Shown here: positions 51,980-61,071 of the stretch, piece after piece
Position numbering within the stretch: the stretch's first letter is position 1
Layout: each line of letters opens with the position of its first letter
NCBI GenBank assembly: GCA_039555135.1
Contig: CP114179.1
Location: 1,984,001 to 2,048,000, forward strand
DNA: 64,000 nucleotides
Direction of reading: 5' to 3'
From: Phycisphaeraceae bacterium D3-23
GTDB taxonomy: Bacteria > Planctomycetota > Phycisphaerae > Phycisphaerales > Phycisphaeraceae
The notes under the pieces: generated by a model
Databases searched by the model: none
What the model was told of the DNA's origin: nothing
Seen by the model: only the letters and a program-made list of their open reading frames with translations
Position numbers and translations under genes: made by a program

Positions 51980-52909
51980 TTACCGGCTCGTGGAGGTGTC
52001 GGCCTGCGGCGAGCCGTTGGGCTCGGCCCCGGCCCGTGCGAGCAGCTCGTCCATGAACGCCTGCGCCGCGGGGGTCGGTCTGCTGCCGCGGCGGGTGATG
52101 ATCCCGATGGGCCGGGTGAGCTTAGGCGTCAGGCGGACCGCGCACAGCGAACCCGCGTTGATCTCGCGCTGGGCCGAGCGCTTGGGCAGGATCGCGATCC
52201 GGTCGGTCACCGCGACCGCGCCCTTGAGGGTATCCAGATTATCGAAACGATGGCTCACGTCCGGCGTCGCGCCGTGTTCCGCCAGGTAGGTCTTGATGCG
52301 TCGGCCGATCGGCAGGTCGAGGTCGAACCCGACAAAACCAAACTCGGATAGCTCCGGTGCAGACACCGCGCGTCGCTTGGCCAGCGCATGGCCCGGCCCA
52401 CACACCACCGCCATCACCTCGTCGCGAAGCGCCTGCACCGTCACACGCTTGCAGCGGTCGGGGTACGACACGATCCCGAAGTCGTCCTGCTGCGACTCGA
52501 CTGCGTTACAGATCGCGTCTGGTTTGAGGTAGCTGATCTGCACCGAGATGCCAGGCATCTTCCGCTCGAACGCCGACGCGATCTCGCCCAGCAGGTCGAT
52601 CCCGAACGAGTAGATCGCCGACACCCGCACGACGCCCTCGAGCGCCTCGGGCTGTGCACCCATCGAGCTGACCTTGCGCTCCATCTCGTCAAACTTCTTG
52701 AGCGTGTCCTTGGCACCGACCAGGTACAGCTCCCCCGCCTGCGTCAGCTCGAAGGGTCGGACCGACCGGTCGATCAGCTTCACGCCCAGCCGACGCTCGA
52801 GCTGCCCGATCCGCTGGCTGGCGGCCGACTGGCTGATGCCAAACAGCGCCGCCGCCTTGGAGAAACTCCGGCAACGCGCCACCTCGACAAACAACCGAAC
52901 CGTCTGCAT
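51980..52909 (-). CDS. LysR-family transcriptional regulator
   Basis: 309 residues from ATG 52909. The N-terminal winged HTH is clear (FVEVARCRSFSKAAALFGISQSAASQRIGQLERRLG). The effector domain follows (VRVSAIYSFGIDLL...). A GTG six codons upstream (52927) is another possible start. It lies directly upstream of gltB on the same strand with an 82-nt gap, so it may control or be cotranscribed with glutamate synthase, as GltC does in Bacillus, though there the genes diverge. Ligand unknown. Confidence 0.93.
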   Translation of the reverse strand: MQTVRLFVEVARCRSFSKAAALFGISQSAASQRIGQLERRLGVKLIDRSVRPFELTQAGELYLVGAKDTLKKFDEMERKVSSMGAQPEALEGVVRVSAIYSFGIDLLGEIASAFERKMPGISVQISYLKPDAICNAVESQQDDFGIVSYPDRCKRVTVQALRDEVMAVVCGPGHALAKRRAVSAPELSEFGFVGFDLDLPIGRRIKTYLAEHGATPDVSHRFDNLDTLKGAVAVTDRIAILPKRSAQREINAGSLCAVRLTPKLTRPIGIITRRGSRPTPAAQAFMDELLARAGAEPNGSPQADTSTSR

Positions 52910-52937
52910 CGGACCTACCACAGCCACAACCCTTTCA

Positions 52938-52952
52938 ATAAGTAATACTTAT
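52938..52952. promoter_or_regulatory. AT-rich palindrome upstream of lysR, putative LysR operator
   Basis: ATAAGT-AAT-ACTTAT, a dyad with 6-bp arms and a 3-nt centre in otherwise GC-rich DNA. It is 28 nt ahead of the lysR ATG and has the T-N11-A spacing of LysR boxes. Autoregulation is the likely role. Confidence 0.5.
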
Positions 52953-53201
52953 GTATTGTTGGCAACCCATCAGAATACCGCATTGAGACGCCCGGGGCAA
53001 CGCTGATTGGGATAGGGAAAGCCCGTGCCGACACGCCAAATGGCTGGCTATTGGCTAGCAAGGCATATTGCACTCGACGCGACATGACCGCGTGTCCGCG
53101 TGGGGCGGTGCGCCTCGCCCGCGAAACCGTCCCGTGCCCTGACGGACGGTGTTCCTATATAGGATGCGTGGCCGAACCGCTGGACCCGACTGGAGCCCGC
53201 C

Positions 53202-54338
53202 TTGCCCGACCGCCCCGTCATTGCGCATGTGCTGCACCGCCTCGACTTTGCGGGGGCGGAGGTTTTAGCTGCGCAGATCGCGCGGGGGATGGGGGATCGT
53301 TACCGGTTTGTGTTCCTGGTGCTCGATGGGGTCGGGGCGTTGGGGGAGCAGCTTCGCGGGGAGGGGTTTGAGGTGGTGGAGCTTGGCCGTCGGCCGGGTG
53401 TCGACCGCGCGGCGATGCGGGCGGTGCGTTCGGCGGTGCGGGAACACGACATCCGCTTGCTGCATGCGCATCAGTACACGCCGTTCTTTTATGCGTCGGC
53501 GGGGCGCGGGGTGCTGCCAATTGCGATGCGGAAGCGCTTGCCGATCTTGTTTACCGAGCACGGCCGACACACGCCCGACCGTCGCTCGATGAAACGTGTC
53601 CTGGCCAACAAACTCCTGCTTGCGAAACACGACCGGGTCACGGCGGTGAGCGGGTTCATCCGGCAGGCGCTGATCGACAACGAATCGATCCCTGCCGGCC
53701 GAATCGAGACGATCCACAACGGCATCGCCCCCCGGGACTGTGTCGTTGGCGATAAGACCCACCGCAGCGATGCGCGAGCCAAGCTGGGGATCGATGCGCA
53801 GACGCCGGTTGTTGTGCAGGCGGCGCGGTTTCATCCGGTGAAGGACCACGCGACGGCGCTGCGGGCGTGGCGGCGGGTGCATGCGGAGCTGCCTTCGGCT
53901 CGGCTTGTGTTGCTAGGCGATGGGCCTTTGCGGGGCGAGCTTGAGGCGTTGGCCGCGGAGCTGGGTATTGCGGGTACGGTGCGATTCATGGGGCGGGTGC
54001 CGGACGTGCGGGGGCTGTTGCCGGGCGCGGATGTGGCGCTGCTGTCGTCGTTGAGTGAGGGGCTGAGCGTGACGCTGCTGGAGGCGATGGCGGCGGGTCT
54101 GCCGGTGGTGGCGACGGGGGTGGGCGGGAACCCGGAGCTGGTGGCGGATGGGGTGACGGGCCTGCTTGCGCCGCGTGAAGACCCGGCGGCGCTGGCAGCG
54201 CACCTGGCGGCGCTGCTTACGGACGCGCCGCGTCGCGCGACGCTGGGCGCGGCGGGCCGGTCACGGCTGCTCAAGCACTTCACGGCCGAGCAGATGCACG
54301 CTGGGTACGCGCGACACTACGCCGCGATGCTGGGGTAG
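53202..54338 (+). CDS. glycosyltransferase family 4 protein
   Basis: 378 residues. The N-terminal AHVLHRLDFAGAEVLAAQIA and C-terminal VQAARFHPVKDHATALRAW, FMGRVPDVRGLLPGADV, SLSEGLSVTLLEAMAAGLPVVATGVGGNPEL (with the EX7E motif) define GT-B family 4. The start is TTG 53202, supported by GGAG 7 nt upstream and by the domain beginning there. It probably acts in exopolysaccharide or lipid-linked glycan synthesis, and the N-terminus resembles PEP-CTERM-associated sugar transferases. Substrate unknown. Confidence 0.88.
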   Translation: MPDRPVIAHVLHRLDFAGAEVLAAQIARGMGDRYRFVFLVLDGVGALGEQLRGEGFEVVELGRRPGVDRAAMRAVRSAVREHDIRLLHAHQYTPFFYASAGRGVLPIAMRKRLPILFTEHGRHTPDRRSMKRVLANKLLLAKHDRVTAVSGFIRQALIDNESIPAGRIETIHNGIAPRDCVVGDKTHRSDARAKLGIDAQTPVVVQAARFHPVKDHATALRAWRRVHAELPSARLVLLGDGPLRGELEALAAELGIAGTVRFMGRVPDVRGLLPGADVALLSSLSEGLSVTLLEAMAAGLPVVATGVGGNPELVADGVTGLLAPREDPAALAAHLAALLTDAPRRATLGAAGRSRLLKHFTAEQMHAGYARHYAAMLG

Positions 54339-54355
54339 AGCACGGCTGAGGGCAC

Positions 54356-54427
54356 GTTTAGCAGGCGCCCCACGGGTGGCGTGCGCCACGGCAAGCCGAC
54401 GCGCCGCCCGTCGAGCGACGGCTAAAC
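54356..54427. repeat. GTTTAGC...GCTAAAC palindrome, copy 2
   Basis: GTTTAGCAGGCGCCCCACGG (from 54356) and the inverted GCCCGTCGAGCGACGGCTAAAC (to 54427) match the family at 30460-30539, with extra inner inverted sequence. It lies 17 nt after the glycosyltransferase stop and 4 nt before the RBS of the next gene. Confidence 0.82.
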
Positions 54428-54439
54428 TACAAGAGGACC

Positions 54440-54631
54440 ATGCCCACCGACCCGCAGCAACAACTCGAGGCGCTCAGGCGCACGCTGTGCGGCGACTGCG
54501 GCGTTGGGCCGTTCAAGGGTGTGCGGCACCACAGGCGTGGCCCATTGCGGGTCTCGCGTTGGCTGGTTCTGGGCCTGGTGCTCGTGGGCGCAGCGGGAAT
54601 CGGTTTGGTCCTGTGGCTCGGGCTGGGATAA
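54440..54631 (+). CDS. small membrane protein, function unknown
   Basis: 63 residues with AGAGGA 2 nt before the ATG. A CGDCG pair is near residue 17, followed by a basic stretch (RHHRRGPLRVSR) and one C-terminal helix of about 22 hydrophobic residues. The single CxxC may be a reduced zinc ribbon. The RBS supports reality, but the gene is short and sits in a repeat-rich area. Confidence 0.5.
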   Translation: MPTDPQQQLEALRRTLCGDCGVGPFKGVRHHRRGPLRVSRWLVLGLVLVGAAGIGLVLWLGLG

Positions 54632-54639
54632 GGGATCGG

Positions 54640-54823
54640 CCGCCCCTGCGGATGCAATACATATGCGCAAGTACGCAGCGGCGACATCTACTTCCCCGCA
54701 GATGGCATCGGTGGCCTCCCAGGCGCAGTGGTGATCGGCCAGTGATCGGTCGTCCCCGAGCCCGGCTCGCTCGCGCTGCTGGGCCTCGGCGGCCTGGCGC
54801 TGCTGCGTCGTCGCCGCCAATCG
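54640..54823 (+). pseudogene. remnant of a PEP-CTERM protein gene
   Basis: One frame reads SGDIYFPADGIGGLPGAVVIG, then a TGA stop (54743-54745), then SVVPEPGSLALLGLGGL with the RRRR tail. The latter is a complete PEP-CTERM signal with no open gene before it. A strong terminator follows at 54877. This looks like the 3' end of a lost gene interrupted by a stop. Confidence 0.6.
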
Positions 54824-54876
54824 GTGACCCGGCCGACGGCGCCCCCGGCCAACGGCGTGTCTCATAGACTCAACTT

Positions 54877-54914
54877 CAGGCGGCCGCGCTCCACAGCGCG
54901 GCCGCCTGTTTTTT
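54877..54914 (+). terminator. rho-independent terminator
   Basis: AGGCGGCCGCGCT pairs with AGCGCGGCCGCCT around CCAC and is followed by GTTTTTT. It probably once terminated the PEP-CTERM gene now decayed at 54640-54823. Confidence 0.92.
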
Positions 54915-54949
54915 CCGACGCAAACGATCGCACGACGGAGGGGCCCGGC

Positions 54950-55876
54950 CTAATCCTGACTTCCTTCTTCGATGTCTCGTGACAGCAAGCGAAGCCCGAC
55001 GCCCAGCGTTGTGGCTGGCTCGTCCTCGTCCCCCACCACATTGGCGTAGTCATCAGGCGCGTCGGCATGGTAGTTTTCGCTGACCCACGCATCGACCTCC
55101 GCCTCATGTTCTTCGAGGTACGACACAAAGCGGTCGACAAACTCGGGGAAGCGCTCGGCTGCGTGGTGCGGGGAGACGATGACGACGCAGTGGTGGCCTT
55201 GGGCGTTGCACCAGCGGATCGCGTCGAGGACCCAGTCGCGGTAGGCCTGCTCGCGTTCGAAGAAGAACTGCGGCGGCGTGTCGAGCACGATGCCGCCTGC
55301 CGCGTCAGCGATCTGCTGGAAGTCCTCGCGCCGGCTCAGCGTGTTGTCGGTGAGTGTGGCCAGGTTCTCTCCGAAGTTGGCGTATTCGAAGGTCGGCAGG
55401 ATGCGGGTGTCGTCGCCGACGCCGGCCGCGCGCATGCCCCGGGTATACCGGGCCCACTGCTCGGGCGTGGGCAGGTTGTTGCGGTCGAAGGCGTTGGCGG
55501 CGATGAGGTCGGGCTCGATCCCGTAGCGCAGGTACTCGCGTTCGTAGAGCCCGGGCCAGCCGGCGATGGGGTTGAACCCGAGCTCGATGGCGATCGGTGC
55601 GTCGTCGAAGATGTCCAGGACGCGTTGGCGCTGCGCGTCGGTCAGCGCCTGCCAGCCGTTGTTATGCAGGTACAACCCGCCGCCCGCTGCACGGTACCGG
55701 GCCGAGTGGTCGGGGTCGGCGAGGTCGGCCACCCCCGCGACGCCGCCGGTGAAGACGGCCGGCGCGTTCGTAGTCGGCGGCTGATCCGCCGGCGCGTCGT
55801 CCCCGGATGCGTCGGCCACGCCACGCAGCACGAGTGCGGCGCAGAGCATGCACAAGATGTGGGAATAGCGTCTCAA
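54950..55876 (-). CDS. secreted protein of unknown function
   Basis: 308 residues. Signal peptide (1-22, MRRYSHILCMLCAALVLRGV...) then a low-complexity Pro/Ala/Thr linker to about 45. The mature domain has HNNGWQALTDAQRQRVLDIF, ELGFNPIAGWP, LPTFEYANFGENLATL and CVVIVSPHHAAERFPEFVDRF, a pattern of regularly alternating strands and helices that suggests a (beta/alpha) barrel such as a glycoside hydrolase-like fold. That is inference; no catalytic signature was recognised. Confidence 0.6.
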   Translation of the reverse strand: MRRYSHILCMLCAALVLRGVADASGDDAPADQPPTTNAPAVFTGGVAGVADLADPDHSARYRAAGGGLYLHNNGWQALTDAQRQRVLDIFDDAPIAIELGFNPIAGWPGLYEREYLRYGIEPDLIAANAFDRNNLPTPEQWARYTRGMRAAGVGDDTRILPTFEYANFGENLATLTDNTLSRREDFQQIADAAGGIVLDTPPQFFFEREQAYRDWVLDAIRWCNAQGHHCVVIVSPHHAAERFPEFVDRFVSYLEEHEAEVDAWVSENYHADAPDDYANVVGDEDEPATTLGVGLRLLSRDIEEGSQD

Positions 55877-56157
55877 GATTGGGCCTCCATGGGGTTGCCG
55901 AGGTGTCGTCCCGGCCCAGCAGGTCGGACGGCCTTGGGCCCAAATACCCCTGTTTTACAGGCGATTCGTTGGGGCTGGGGGGACGGAAAAAAACTTGACT
56001 TGCCTTGAACCTTGGGTCCAGTAGCTACACTGTACCCTCCTGACAACCGCCGTATCGGTAGTGCCCGGTCTGGGCCCGATGGAGTTTCGGCGAGGAATGT
56101 GGGGGGCCGGCGAGCCGGCGGCCCAAACCTATTTCTCTAGATAGAGAGGGACATCTG

Positions 56158-57972
56158 ATGACATCGATCCGTATCCGAAACCGTTTCCTGGTCCGCACCC
56201 TGTGCTGCGCGGCGCCTGCGGCGCTCGCGCTCTGGGCCGCGACCCCGCTGGTCGCCGAGGTGATCAACGGGGACGACAACGACAACCTCGACCTCATCGG
56301 CACGCCCGGCGACGACACGATCAACGGCATGGGCGGCAACGACATCATCCACGCCCGGGGCGGCAATGACACTGTCGACGGCGGCGCAGGCAACGACGAG
56401 ATCCACCTCGACGACGGCGACGACATCTCCGCCGGCCGTGAAGGCGATGACACCATCGACGGCGGGCTGGGCGTCGACACCATCGCGGGCGGTGAAGGCA
56501 ACGATACGATCACCGGCGGGCGCGGCGACGACCGGCTCTACGGCGAAGAGGGCAACGACAACATCAACGGCGGCCTCCACGAAGACCTCATCGACGGCGG
56601 GGGCGGCGATGACCGTATCGAGTCCGGCGGCGGCGGCGGCATCATCCACGGCCACGCGGGCAACGACCACATCACCCTCCACGGCTCGTCCTGGGGCCAG
56701 CCCCACCTGGGCTACCCCGCCTGGGACGACGACGACTTCGATTTCCAACGCGTCGTCGCAGAGGCCTACGGCGACGACGGCGACGACTACATCCGGTGCA
56801 TCGAAAACGCCACCGGCTGGGGCGGGTCCTTCCAGTTCATCCACGCCGGCGAAGGCCGAGACATCATCGAGGGAGGCCCGGGCCAGGACCTGCTTATCGT
56901 CCAGGGCGGCGACGACATCGTCATCACCGGCGGGTACGAGGACTACGTCGCCATCATCGGCAACTCCGCCGAGGGCTACACCTTCTACGACTCGTTCCAC
57001 TACCTGCCCAACGGCGATGTCGAGAAAGACGCAGATGGCAACCCCATCGACTACAACAACGGAACAGACATGCTCTGCTTCGTACGAGACGTCAACCCCG
57101 ACCAGCTCACCATGATCTCCATCTGGTTCAGCGGCTCCACCAAGCACTTCATGGAGTACGACACCGGCCTGCCCACCCGCGACGATGTCGTCCTCAACCT
57201 CCCCGAGCTGCCCACCCTCAAAAACTTCGAGGCCTTCCGTACCGGCGACGGCAACGACACCGTCACCGGCACCGACTACGGCCATGTCGGGACTACCCCG
57301 CCCGCGCCCGCCAGCTACCCCAACCGGCTCTACGGCGTCATGCCGCCCGTCACGCTCTACGGCCACGACCCGGACAACCTGGCTTGGCTCCACCTCCACG
57401 AGCTGTTCTTCACCGGCGCAGGCAACGACACCATCACCACCGGCGCGGGCAACGACCTCGTCGACGCCGGCAGCGGCAACGACACCATCCACGTCGGCCC
57501 CGACAACTGCTTCATCATGACCGGACCCGGACGCGACACCGTCCGCTTCGCCGCCGACTCGCTCAACGGCACCGACCACGCCAACCCCGACGGCGGCAAG
57601 ACACGCATCACCGACCTGGCCTCCGGCGATTCCGTCATCCTCGAAGGCGTCCAGGCCGGCGACGTCACCCTCGAAGAGCAGACCATGCCCGACAACCGAG
57701 GCGGCGCACTCGCCGGCATGACCTTCACCAGTGTCAAAGTGGATGGCGACGAGCAGTTCGTCATCCTCACGCTCCGTCCTAACCAGCTCGTCGTCCGCGA
57801 CCAGGCCGGCAACACGCAGATCACCGTCCGAGGCCGCGTCACGGACCCGGCCACCCCGATCGGCCCGGTCTTTGAAGGCCCCCGCGAAGGCCTCGAGGAA
57901 GGCGGACGTGCACCCGCCGGCGCCGACCGTGAAAACCTCCCCGGACCCGGCGGCGACCGAGGCGGACGCTGA
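56158..57972 (+). CDS. secreted RTX/hemolysin-type calcium-binding repeat protein
   Basis: 604 residues. Signal peptide 1-34 (ends PLVAE). Residues 38-175 hold tandem GGxGxDxI nonapeptides (GGNDIIHARGGNDTVDGGAG, GGEGNDTITGGRGDDRLYGE), forming calcium beta-rolls. A middle domain (about 180-400) is unlike the repeats, and a second short block (GAGNDTITTGAGNDLVDAGS) is at about 420-440. The C-terminus is Gly/Glu/Pro-rich with no recognisable type I secretion signal, so export is by Sec. GAGGG precedes the ATG 8 nt upstream. Role may be surface adhesion or enzyme scaffolding. Confidence 0.88.
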   Translation: MTSIRIRNRFLVRTLCCAAPAALALWAATPLVAEVINGDDNDNLDLIGTPGDDTINGMGGNDIIHARGGNDTVDGGAGNDEIHLDDGDDISAGREGDDTIDGGLGVDTIAGGEGNDTITGGRGDDRLYGEEGNDNINGGLHEDLIDGGGGDDRIESGGGGGIIHGHAGNDHITLHGSSWGQPHLGYPAWDDDDFDFQRVVAEAYGDDGDDYIRCIENATGWGGSFQFIHAGEGRDIIEGGPGQDLLIVQGGDDIVITGGYEDYVAIIGNSAEGYTFYDSFHYLPNGDVEKDADGNPIDYNNGTDMLCFVRDVNPDQLTMISIWFSGSTKHFMEYDTGLPTRDDVVLNLPELPTLKNFEAFRTGDGNDTVTGTDYGHVGTTPPAPASYPNRLYGVMPPVTLYGHDPDNLAWLHLHELFFTGAGNDTITTGAGNDLVDAGSGNDTIHVGPDNCFIMTGPGRDTVRFAADSLNGTDHANPDGGKTRITDLASGDSVILEGVQAGDVTLEEQTMPDNRGGALAGMTFTSVKVDGDEQFVILTLRPNQLVVRDQAGNTQITVRGRVTDPATPIGPVFEGPREGLEEGGRAPAGADRENLPGPGGDRGGR

Positions 57973-57997
57973 GCCCACCCAAGCAACAACTCCCGCC

Positions 57998-58028
57998 AAG
58001 CCCCGGCCAACTCGGCCGGGGCTTTTTG
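57998..58028 (+). terminator. rho-independent terminator after the RTX-like gene
   Basis: AAGCCCCGGCC-AACTC-GGCCGGGGCTTTTTG, an 11-bp GC-rich stem with T-tract, 26 nt after the stop. Confidence 0.93.
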
Positions 58029-58115
58029 TTGCATCCAAAACCTACACCCAGGCGAACCCAATCCGGTAAATCCTCTGCAAACTCCCCCAACGACTCGCTC
58101 CATCGGACCCCCGCC

Positions 58116-58502
58116 ATGATCGCCCAACTCTTCCTCGCGTTCAACGGCGTGCTCTATATCGCACTCGCCGCTTGGTGCACCATCGCACCCAGCAAAACCG
58201 CCACCGCCATTGGATTCGGCATCGAAAACAGCTCCGCGAAATCCGAATACCTCACCGTCTACGGCGGGCTCGAACTCGGCATGGGCCTCTTCTTCCTGCT
58301 CGCCGCATGGCGCACCGGCATGGTCGAGGCCGGTCTCTGGTTTGCAGCACTCAGCTACGCCGCACTTGCGATCTACCGGCTGATCACCGTCGCCACCATG
58401 AATGACCTCTCGGCCTTCATCTACACACTTGTCATCTTCGAGCCCGCGATGGCCATACTCAGCGGCGTACTCCTCGCACGAAACCTCATGCAACCCGCTT
58501 AG
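58116..58502 (+). CDS. DUF4345-like four-helix membrane protein
   Basis: 128 residues from ATG 58116 with four hydrophobic helices. The YGGLELGMGLFFLLAAWRTG segment in helix 2 matches the DUF4345 pattern, as does the ATAIGFGI loop. No known function for the family. It converges with the MscS gene 21 nt away. Confidence 0.72.
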   Translation: MIAQLFLAFNGVLYIALAAWCTIAPSKTATAIGFGIENSSAKSEYLTVYGGLELGMGLFFLLAAWRTGMVEAGLWFAALSYAALAIYRLITVATMNDLSAFIYTLVIFEPAMAILSGVLLARNLMQPA

Positions 58503-58523
58503 TGCCTCAGCAGCGCACTCGGC

Positions 58524-59675
58524 CTATTCGCTTTGTTCCGCCGACCCACCGCGATCGCCCAAACGGCCCGCGATCGCCTGAATAATGTCGGGCTCGTTCT
58601 TGCTGAACGTCAGTGTGCGATACGGGTACGGGATCTCGATGCCCGCTTCGTCCAGTGCCGACTTGATCGCTTCGACCACCTGGTCCGTGCTGCGCAGCTC
58701 GTCGATCGGCGTGTTGTCCGCCCACCAGATCACCAAAAAATCGATCGACGATGCGCCAAACGCGGTGGCCAATACCTCCGGCGGTGCGTCGCTGCGCACG
58801 GTGTCGCAAGACTTCACCGCGTCGAGGATCACCTTGCGTCCGGCGGCGACATCTTCGCCGTACGCGATGCCGACCGCGAGTTCGAGCCGGCGATGTGGCT
58901 TGTTCGTTAGGACTGTGACTTTGTTTTTGAAAATCGTCGCATTAGGGACCAGCACCAATTCGCCGTTGGTCTTGCGGATCTTCGTCATCCGGATCTCGAC
59001 GTCTTCGACCTGGCCCATGACCCCGTCGACCTCGATGTAGTCGCCGTTCTCGATCGGGAATCGCCAGAGGATCAGGATGCCGGCGAAGAAGTTCTCGAAG
59101 ATGTCCTGGAACGCGAAGCCGATCGCGATCGACGCGAGCCCGGCCGTGGCGATGAGCTGCGCAAACCCGAAGCCGGGGAACACGATGCCTGCGGCGACCA
59201 TGAGCCCGGCGAACCAGACGACCAGCCGCACCGCGATCCGGCCCAGGTCCCGCAGGCTCTCGCGCAGCCGTGCGCGCTTCATCAGCTTCGTCGCCAGCTT
59301 GTCCGCCAGCTTCACCAAAAACGCTGCGACGATGATGACCAGCAGCGCGATCACGAGCTGGGGCAGCATCCCGATAAAACCATCGACCAGCCCGCCGACG
59401 GCATCGGTCAGCGTGTTCACCGCGCCGTCAACCGATTCGTTCCCCGTCTCGGGCACGATGTCCTCGAGCGCATCGCCGACCGCGCCCTGCACCTCGGGCT
59501 CATCGACCACTTCGGGTGCATTGACGTCGATGCCGTCCACCGCCGACGGGTCGATCTCGACCGTCGCGCCGTCGGGCAGCCCGCCGGGTATCGCGCCGTC
59601 GACTGCAGCATCGGCGGCGGCGTCATCAACGGGCTGGGCGGTTTCGGCTTGCGCAAGCGGGATCAGTGTTGGCAT
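58524..59675 (-). CDS. small-conductance mechanosensitive channel (MscS family)
   Basis: 383 residues from ATG 59675. An acidic Ala/Asp/Val-rich N-terminal region (residues 10-85) is unusual for MscS. It is followed by two or three helices, the pore helix GLASIAIGFAFQDIFENFFAGILIL (Gly/Ala-rich, ending in the usual N-F pattern) and the cytoplasmic vestibule (GDYIEVDGVMGQVEDVEIRMTKIR, VLVPNATIFKNKVTVLTN). It opens under membrane tension at osmotic downshock. The Asp-rich front part may be a periplasmic calcium-binding or Sec-exported segment. Confidence 0.92.
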   Translation of the reverse strand: MPTLIPLAQAETAQPVDDAAADAAVDGAIPGGLPDGATVEIDPSAVDGIDVNAPEVVDEPEVQGAVGDALEDIVPETGNESVDGAVNTLTDAVGGLVDGFIGMLPQLVIALLVIIVAAFLVKLADKLATKLMKRARLRESLRDLGRIAVRLVVWFAGLMVAAGIVFPGFGFAQLIATAGLASIAIGFAFQDIFENFFAGILILWRFPIENGDYIEVDGVMGQVEDVEIRMTKIRKTNGELVLVPNATIFKNKVTVLTNKPHRRLELAVGIAYGEDVAAGRKVILDAVKSCDTVRSDAPPEVLATAFGASSIDFLVIWWADNTPIDELRSTDQVVEAIKSALDEAGIEIPYPYRTLTFSKNEPDIIQAIAGRLGDRGGSAEQSE

Positions 59676-59805
59676 GGCCTTAGTGTAGGCAAGCGCGCGG
59701 GCCGTGCCAGTCGATATGCCGCTTCTCATCGGGATGCTGCGTCACATGCCATACACAACAAACAACGCGCCATGTACTTCTTACAACGCCGGTACACGAA
59801 GCCGA

Positions 59806-60288
59806 TCAGCGCAGCACCAGTAGCGTCTCTTCGATCTCAGCGCCGCGTGCGTTGGCGAAGCCGTGCTCCGTGCCGGTGATGACGAAGCCGCACTTGTCGA
59901 GGACGCGCAGCGACCCGGCGTTGTCGCTCGCCGCGCGGGCGTGCAGCGGGCGCAGCGTGATCTCTTCGAGAAACAGCTTGAGCGCCGCGGTTGCGTAACC
60001 CCGGCCCCAGTACGCTCGGCCGATGCCGAAGCTGACCTCGGGCTCGTCGAACCAGCCATGGACCAGCACGCTCCCGACGACGACGTGTTCGCCGTCCTGC
60101 AGCGCCTCGATCGTGCGCAGCGTGACCGTCGGGTGGGCGCGAACTTTCGCCCAGTGCGCATCAAAGGCCGGGCGGTCGTCGGGGTCTTTCGCGGTGAACG
60201 CGGCCATACGGTTTGACTCGGCGTCACGCTGGTGCTCAAACAGAATCGGCAGATCGTCGTCGATCAACTCGCGTAAAGTCAGCTCCAT
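59806..60288 (-). CDS. GNAT-family N-acetyltransferase
   Basis: 160 residues from ATG 60288, chosen for GGGAGG 6 nt upstream. The RimJ/RimL-like pattern is clear: LRELIDDDLPILFEHQRD, FGIGRAYWGRGYATAALKLFL (acetyl-CoA loop RGYATA), and SLRVLDKCGF near the end. It acetylates an amine of unknown identity. Confidence 0.9.
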   Translation of the reverse strand: MELTLRELIDDDLPILFEHQRDAESNRMAAFTAKDPDDRPAFDAHWAKVRAHPTVTLRTIEALQDGEHVVVGSVLVHGWFDEPEVSFGIGRAYWGRGYATAALKLFLEEITLRPLHARAASDNAGSLRVLDKCGFVITGTEHGFANARGAEIEETLLVLR

Positions 60289-60431
60289 GGCATGCCTCCC
60301 AATCACCATCGATCCACCCGTTTCGCCGCTGGCCCGGCGGGCCGCGCGTCGGCTTACCGCGACTCGGCGCCCCGCCCGTTGGTCGACGGCTAAATCATTG
60401 CGGCCACAACACCCCGCGCATCATTTGCCCT

Positions 60432-60566
60432 CTAGGGTTTGTCTGAAAAGTGGGGCGGGCTTCCAGGCCGCCGTCAGGCCGTAGGCCCGAATGTGTTGAT
60501 TCACGGCTGCGCCGTGATGGCGGGCAAGATGCCCGCCCCACCGATTGGTTCTCAGACAGACCCTAG
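60432..60566. repeat. nested palindromic element ending inside the decayed dehydrogenase gene
   Basis: Outer arms CTAGGGTTTGTCTGA (60432-60446) and TCAGACAGACCCTAG (60552-60566) match inversely at 14 of 15; inner arms GTGGGGCGGGC and GCCCGCCCCAC lie just inside. Read leftward, the right outer arm encodes L-G-S-V-stop, the end of the dehydrogenase-like frame. The GTGGGGC ends resemble the element at 4394. Confidence 0.85.
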
Positions 60567-61071
60567 TTCGCCCACCACGATATCCGAAGCGTCGCGTTCG
60601 CACGCAAGCACGCCGGCGACGATCTCGTCGTGCGTCAGCCAGCGGCGCGACCCGCCCTCCTGCACGCTGCCCAGCGTCACCGTGTGGTACACCAGCCCCG
60701 TGTGCTGGGCCGCGAGACGACGCCCCGCCGCCGGCCGTGACGACCCGAGCACATGGATCACGCGGCAGCCGCCACCCCCCAACAACGAGAACAAGCCCGG
60801 CAAAATCGCCGACGCCTCCGCATGTAGCCACACCACACCCAAGTCGACCGGCCCGCTACGCGCGACCGCCGATTCGATCGCTTCGAGGTAGCCCTCGCCG
60901 TCACGCCAATCCGCATCCACCCCGGTCGCATCGCACAGCCCGGCCTGCGCCACATAGCGCATCGCCGACCGGGCCAACAGCGTCGTCGCCGACGACCGCC
61001 CTGCCAACGCAAGCGGCCGGCCCGAGCATGCCCGTCGCGCCCAAACCCAAGTAGTGGTCATAGCTGTGCAT
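60552..61071 (-). pseudogene. short-chain dehydrogenase-like gene with an apparent frameshift
   Basis: From ATG 61071 one frame reads MHSYDHYLGLGATGMLG, a Rossmann GxTGxLG start. It then runs into unrelated sequence. The next frame (open from ATG 61061) continues with RPLALAGRSSATTLLARSA, VDLGVVWLHAEAS and SRRWLTHDEIVAGVLACE. One extra G in the GGG near 61020 would join them. The intact protein would have about 170 residues, itself short for the family. The last residues and stop come from the palindrome at 60432-60566. Confidence 0.65.

Noticed and set aside
56004-56034. TTGAAC...TACACT as promoter of the RTX-like gene
   Set aside because: The spacer is 15 nt and neither box is strong; position is plausible but support is too weak to list.
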